Positions 60,487-64,000 of a DNA stretch of 64,000 nt are shown here, piece by piece (the stretch's first letter is position 1; every line of letters begins with the position of its first letter). The stretch spans positions 744,001-808,000 of the forward strand of contig NC_037323.1 of assembly GCF_000143535.2 (NCBI RefSeq), in the 5' to 3' direction. A program made the translations under genes and the position numbers. This DNA is from Botrytis cinerea B05.10. Its lineage: Eukaryota; Ascomycota; Leotiomycetes; Helotiales; Sclerotiniaceae. The notes beneath the pieces are model-generated. The model was given only the letters and a program-made list of their open reading frames with translations. It had not been told where the DNA came from and made no database searches.

Positions 60487-62274
60487 ATGGCCACCACCAA
60501 CCCAACAGTCAACCGCCTCTGGCGATCCCAAAATATCATCACCAATATTCTCACCCACTTAGATACCTCCTCTCAATGTTCCCTCCGCCTTGTATCCACC
60601 GAAATCTGCTCCCTCATAACCAGCGAGATCTTCATCCGAACCCGTATAGCCTTCACTTCCACCTCACTCACTCGACCTTCTCGTCTAGAAGCTCTCTCTC
60701 GGATCGGAAAATATATTCAACACCTGATATTCTACATGCCTCACTCCAATGCTACATTTCTTCCTCCTCTCTTGAACCCTACCACTGGCCAAGAGATCAA
60801 TTTCCTGTATACGCCACATACCAGCATGGCTCCTCACAACGAAAGGCCTAGTAATCGACGCCCTAAGTACGGATGTCCTGAGCTAGGCGAAATATTAACT
60901 CAACAATATCCACCTCTCTTCCATGCCGCGACAAATATCCCCACGTTTATTAAAGCGCTATCCCACCTACCCAATCTGCGTCATCTGACAATTTCATGTC
61001 CAGATCAAGATCCTTCACAGAGGTATAGGAGAGATATTGTCGATTATGCACTCATAAGCTTGCGTATTGCCATTGAGCGAGCACCCGTATTGAAGTTGGA
61101 GAAACTGTCAATCCACACCCATCCATCTGGACTGCAATACTTGCGCCATATGCCTGGATTTGGTTGTACACCATCTGCAGGGCGACGATGGAGACAAATA
61201 AAAAAACTCAGTATCACAATGGATTCATGGGATTTCCAGAGTTTATTGCCTGGTCGCGATCATTTGAGAATTTTGGATGATTACATTCGGAACTTTACGC
61301 CAAATTTGGAGAAAGTGAGTTTTGGATGGCATGGAAGGAAAGGCCCTTGTCCATATTCTCTATTTAGTGATCCGTTGTTTTCGCCACCAAAGGAGACGAT
61401 CAAGTTATTTGGAGAAGTGACATCCCCGATGTCGCCATTACCAGCTGCTCCTTCAAGACCACCAATGGTGTTTCCTAAATTGCGATATATGCAAGTGAGG
61501 AATGCCAGCATGTCGGAGCAGCAAGTCGCGGATTTCGTTTATGAACATCGACACACAGTGAAAGAATTCGATTTTGAGAATACCACGTTGATAAATGGTG
61601 GCACTTGGGAACGAGCATTGGCACCATTGACGTCGAGAAATAGCCGAAGAAGTGATGAGTGGTTGTCTCAACCGAGTGGATCTGACGTTGAGAGTTTGCA
61701 ATATCAAAGTGGCAGTGAGTTGTATGATATTGAAGAGACACCGGAGGTCATTGATACTTTGTCTGGTGTAACATTGCCTGGTGTGAAAGAGTCGTCGATA
61801 ACTGGTACAAAGCTTAAGAGAAAGAGATCGCATCATCGCAGACGGAGACGCAAGCATAGGCAAAAAGAAAGTGAGAAAGAGAAGAATGATAAAGATGATT
61901 CTGGTAAAGAGGTAAAACTAAAGATTTCGGCTCCGATACCGATTGCTTCGCCTCCAATAGAGTTATTGCATCCAATGACTTTCGATCCCAATATACAAGG
62001 CGTTCAACGTAACTTTGAAAAGGAAGATGCTCAACAGGAATTGATTGATGATCCTGATAAGAGAATAATGGCTTTGAGGAAGGCAAGAGAAGCTGTGCTA
62101 AAGCAACTTGGCAAAGAGTTCTGCAAGACTCAAGATAAGAAAGAACGGGTATTGACAGCCTGGCCTAAGCCTTTGCAACTAGGGGCCTCCTGTTCTTCAC
62201 CAAAGAAGTCCAGAGGGTTTTTCGGTCATGAAAGTAGTACCGCATTGGTACCTTTGATGTTTAGTCGTTGTTAG
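60487..62274 (+). CDS. F-box-like protein of unknown target
   Basis: Single exon, 595 residues, ATG at 60487. The N-terminus (about residues 11-50: LWRSQNIITNILTHLDTSSQ, then SLRLVSTEICSLI) looks like the degenerate F-box of fungal substrate-recognition proteins, which bind Skp1 in SCF ubiquitin ligases. After it come LRR-like phrases typical of such proteins (LPNLRHLTISCPDQD, LEKLSIHTHPSGL, IKKLSITMDSWDF, NLEKVSFGW), suggesting an irregular leucine-rich fold. Near residue 440-460 is a strongly basic stretch (KRKRSHHRRRRRKHRQKE) that could be a nuclear localisation signal. The C-terminal 100 residues are charged. The gene converges on the BMT6-like gene with only 123 bp between stop codons. 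F-box identity is by pattern, without a profile search; a plain hypothetical protein is the alternative. Confidence 0.7.
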   Translation: MATTNPTVNRLWRSQNIITNILTHLDTSSQCSLRLVSTEICSLITSEIFIRTRIAFTSTSLTRPSRLEALSRIGKYIQHLIFYMPHSNATFLPPLLNPTTGQEINFLYTPHTSMAPHNERPSNRRPKYGCPELGEILTQQYPPLFHAATNIPTFIKALSHLPNLRHLTISCPDQDPSQRYRRDIVDYALISLRIAIERAPVLKLEKLSIHTHPSGLQYLRHMPGFGCTPSAGRRWRQIKKLSITMDSWDFQSLLPGRDHLRILDDYIRNFTPNLEKVSFGWHGRKGPCPYSLFSDPLFSPPKETIKLFGEVTSPMSPLPAAPSRPPMVFPKLRYMQVRNASMSEQQVADFVYEHRHTVKEFDFENTTLINGGTWERALAPLTSRNSRRSDEWLSQPSGSDVESLQYQSGSELYDIEETPEVIDTLSGVTLPGVKESSITGTKLKRKRSHHRRRRRKHRQKESEKEKNDKDDSGKEVKLKISAPIPIASPPIELLHPMTFDPNIQGVQRNFEKEDAQQELIDDPDKRIMALRKAREAVLKQLGKEFCKTQDKKERVLTAWPKPLQLGASCSSPKKSRGFFGHESSTALVPLMFSRC

Positions 62275-62397
62275 CCAACAGAATGGGTTGGCATTTCATT
62301 TTTACCTTGACGATTTCATGTATGGATAATGAATTATGATTATGACCCTCAAGACTCATTTTCTCAATGGTGATCGCTGCTATTGAAACTACCCTGA

Positions 62398-63621
62398 TTA
62401 TGAACGACGGTAAAGATGTACCTGGTATCGCATGTTTTCCAAGGGAATTGGATATCGGAGAGTTTCAGGTAGTCTAAACCACTGAGAGTCCTCGGAATGG
62501 ATTTTCACCCAGTCAGGAACACTCTCTTTCCCCCTTGTCTTATGTGTCTCAATCAAAAAATGGTCAAGTAAAAACTTCATCGGATATTTCTTCTCTTCTG
62601 TTCCGACAGTGGTCTCTGAATATGACCCTGGGCTATCGACAACCAGAAGTAGAGACCCTTTTGGAAGAACCGATGTTATGTTGAGTAAGAACGCGGTCGT
62701 TTTGCTAATTGATGCCGTGTATAATTCATTCAAGGTAAAGAATAATGTAACAAGAACTGGCTTTTTGCCAGACAGATTACCAAGCTCAGCTTGACTCATT
62801 GCTAATACATCATGTTCCAGAAACTTTGTGGTGAAAGCTTCAGGTTTAACAAGAGCTGAGTTTGCTTCTTTAGCAGATGCGCTTGCATATTTGGATATTG
62901 GCGGCGGAGTTGTGATACCGGTGTGGAGTTTTTTGACCACATTTGCCCATGATGCTGTATCGACAAGTAGTAATTCGATACTATCATTTGCATCGGATAA
63001 AGTAAGGGAAGCCATTGCATCATCAGCGGTTTGTGAAGTCGTTCCCGTGCCTGAAGTTTGAAATCCATGCTTCAAGAAGCCTCCGAATGCAACAACTTCG
63101 GCTGCACCCCCACCGATGGAGATCACTCGTGCTGTTGACGTAGGAGTTGTGGATGGAGCAACGTCGGTCGTGGCCTCAGAGTCGACTTTCTTTTGAGCGC
63201 TCTTGTCACGTGGCAGTATTTCTCCAAAATGTTCTTGAAGATCCAAGAGAATTGAAGCATAACATAATGACCTGCTAGGTGACCATCTTGCAGAATACAC
63301 ATCTAGATATTCCTCGTTTCCGAATGCACGACTGAAATCCCTGTCATACAAGGCTCCTTTGACGTCCTGCAGAAGTTGTTGAAAGCCGTCAGAATCGATA
63401 ATGCCTGAATATTCATCTCTGAAAATGTTCAACAAGAGCTGTTGCAACTTCACAGGAAGAAGAGATTCTTTAGGTAGATCTTTCTCCTCTTCTTGGGGTG
63501 CCTTTCTTGGTTTTTGTTCGGCTTTTTTTGTAAATCCTGGACCTTTCCATCCGGGTCGTCCAGGAAGGTCTTTACCAACCACTTTCCCATAGTCTTTGCC
63601 GAATTTTCCGTTTTTACCCAT
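62398..63621 (-). CDS. BMT6: 25S rRNA (uridine-N3) methyltransferase BMT6-like
   Basis: SAM-dependent nucleolar methyltransferase; yeast Bmt6 methylates N3 of U2843 in 25S rRNA. Single exon on minus, 407 residues, ATG at 63621. The N-terminus is Lys/Gly-rich (MGKNGKFGKDYGKVVGKD), as in nucleolar proteins. Motifs that I associate with this family are RDEYSGIIDSDGFQQLLQDV, YDRDFSRAFGNEEYLDVYSA, RWSPSRSLCYASIL and the SAM-binding loop ARVISIGGGAAEV. Later, PVLVTLFFTLNELYTASISK and LLLVVDSPGSYSE fit the core Rossmann sheet. The C-terminus (SEDSQWFRLPETLRYPIPLE, then NMRYQVHLYRR) is also characteristic. No intron is needed. The assignment is from motif memory, not from a search. Confidence 0.88.
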   Translation of the reverse strand: MGKNGKFGKDYGKVVGKDLPGRPGWKGPGFTKKAEQKPRKAPQEEEKDLPKESLLPVKLQQLLLNIFRDEYSGIIDSDGFQQLLQDVKGALYDRDFSRAFGNEEYLDVYSARWSPSRSLCYASILLDLQEHFGEILPRDKSAQKKVDSEATTDVAPSTTPTSTARVISIGGGAAEVVAFGGFLKHGFQTSGTGTTSQTADDAMASLTLSDANDSIELLLVDTASWANVVKKLHTGITTPPPISKYASASAKEANSALVKPEAFTTKFLEHDVLAMSQAELGNLSGKKPVLVTLFFTLNELYTASISKTTAFLLNITSVLPKGSLLLVVDSPGSYSETTVGTEEKKYPMKFLLDHFLIETHKTRGKESVPDWVKIHSEDSQWFRLPETLRYPIPLENMRYQVHLYRRS

Positions 63622-64000
63622 AATGAGAGGTGATGTTCAGATTTATTTTTCTTTTGCGTAATACGAAGCGTTATATGGTATCGACCAGTTTGCGCAGTCG
63701 AGAAGAAATCTTCTGCGGTGCGAGATTCTTTTCGCTTGAGAAATTTCAGACTAGCGCCATATATGCATAGGTACCCCAGAATTTATTTGCGATTCAAAAT
63801 TGGCTGATTGTGTTCGAAAAGACATGCACTAGATAATGTGCCCATTCACATTGAGAAACAAACAGCCTTTGAGCTTGGCGGAGATCGAAGGAGGCAATCT
63901 TATGGCGTCCCAATTTTCCGTGTCGACTGACCTCTCGCCTTCGTCAGGAAATCATACCTAACGCTGTCTGTCCCCGGTGAGCCCTTCACTTTGCATGCAA
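63622..64000. other. Upstream region of the BMT6-like gene
   Basis: 379 bp to the window edge, expected to hold the minus-strand promoter. No further gene or motif was recognised. Confidence 0.5.

Overview
The window looks like nuclear DNA of a filamentous ascomycete. Genes are split by short introns of about 50-150 bp with GTRNGT donors and CTAAC-type branch sites. Intergenic DNA is rich in microsatellites. The gene set is fungal: a group II G-alpha, a SLN1-type hybrid histidine kinase, ORM and AIR homologues and a Tpo1-like transporter. The style fits Leotiomycetes (Botrytis/Sclerotinia-like), but that placement is an impression and was not tested. I see no operons, CRISPR array, rRNA gene, convincing tRNA gene or intact transposon. 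Exon models were built by eye: splice sites were chosen so that reading phase is kept and conserved motifs join across introns. Transcript ends are unknown. || Layout, 0-20 kb: a group II G-protein alpha subunit (minus) is separated by a 3.9 kb divergent spacer from spermidine synthase (plus). Next come a nitrilase-superfamily omega-amidase (plus), a very large gene joining about 1,330 mostly disordered residues to a 12-helix MFS-like carrier (plus), and convergently a Tpo1/Flu1-like DHA1 transporter (minus). Spermidine synthase and two transporters within 13 kb make a possible polyamine neighbourhood. || 20-41 kb: a 4.6 kb stretch has no gene I can support. It is followed by a C2H2 zinc-finger regulator (plus), clamp-loader subunit RFC5 (minus), an LPL1/ROG1-like DUF676 lipase (minus), the RNA exonuclease REX3 (plus) and an AIR1/2-like five-zinc-knuckle protein of the TRAMP complex (minus). 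|| 41-64 kb: an ORM sphingolipid regulator (plus), a doubtful or decayed gene (minus), a secreted GPI-type wall protein with 49 collagen-like Gly-Gln-X triplets (plus), a class II aldolase/adducin-family protein (plus), a SLN1/group VI osmosensing histidine kinase (plus), an F-box-like protein (plus), and the rRNA methyltransferase BMT6 (minus). || Most genes are housekeeping or signalling genes with independent regulation. The items most worth a second look are the giant disordered-MFS fusion, the collagen-like wall protein, the uORF-loaded leader of the kinase, a perfect 87-bp tandem duplication, and the possible gene relic near 43.3-44 kb.
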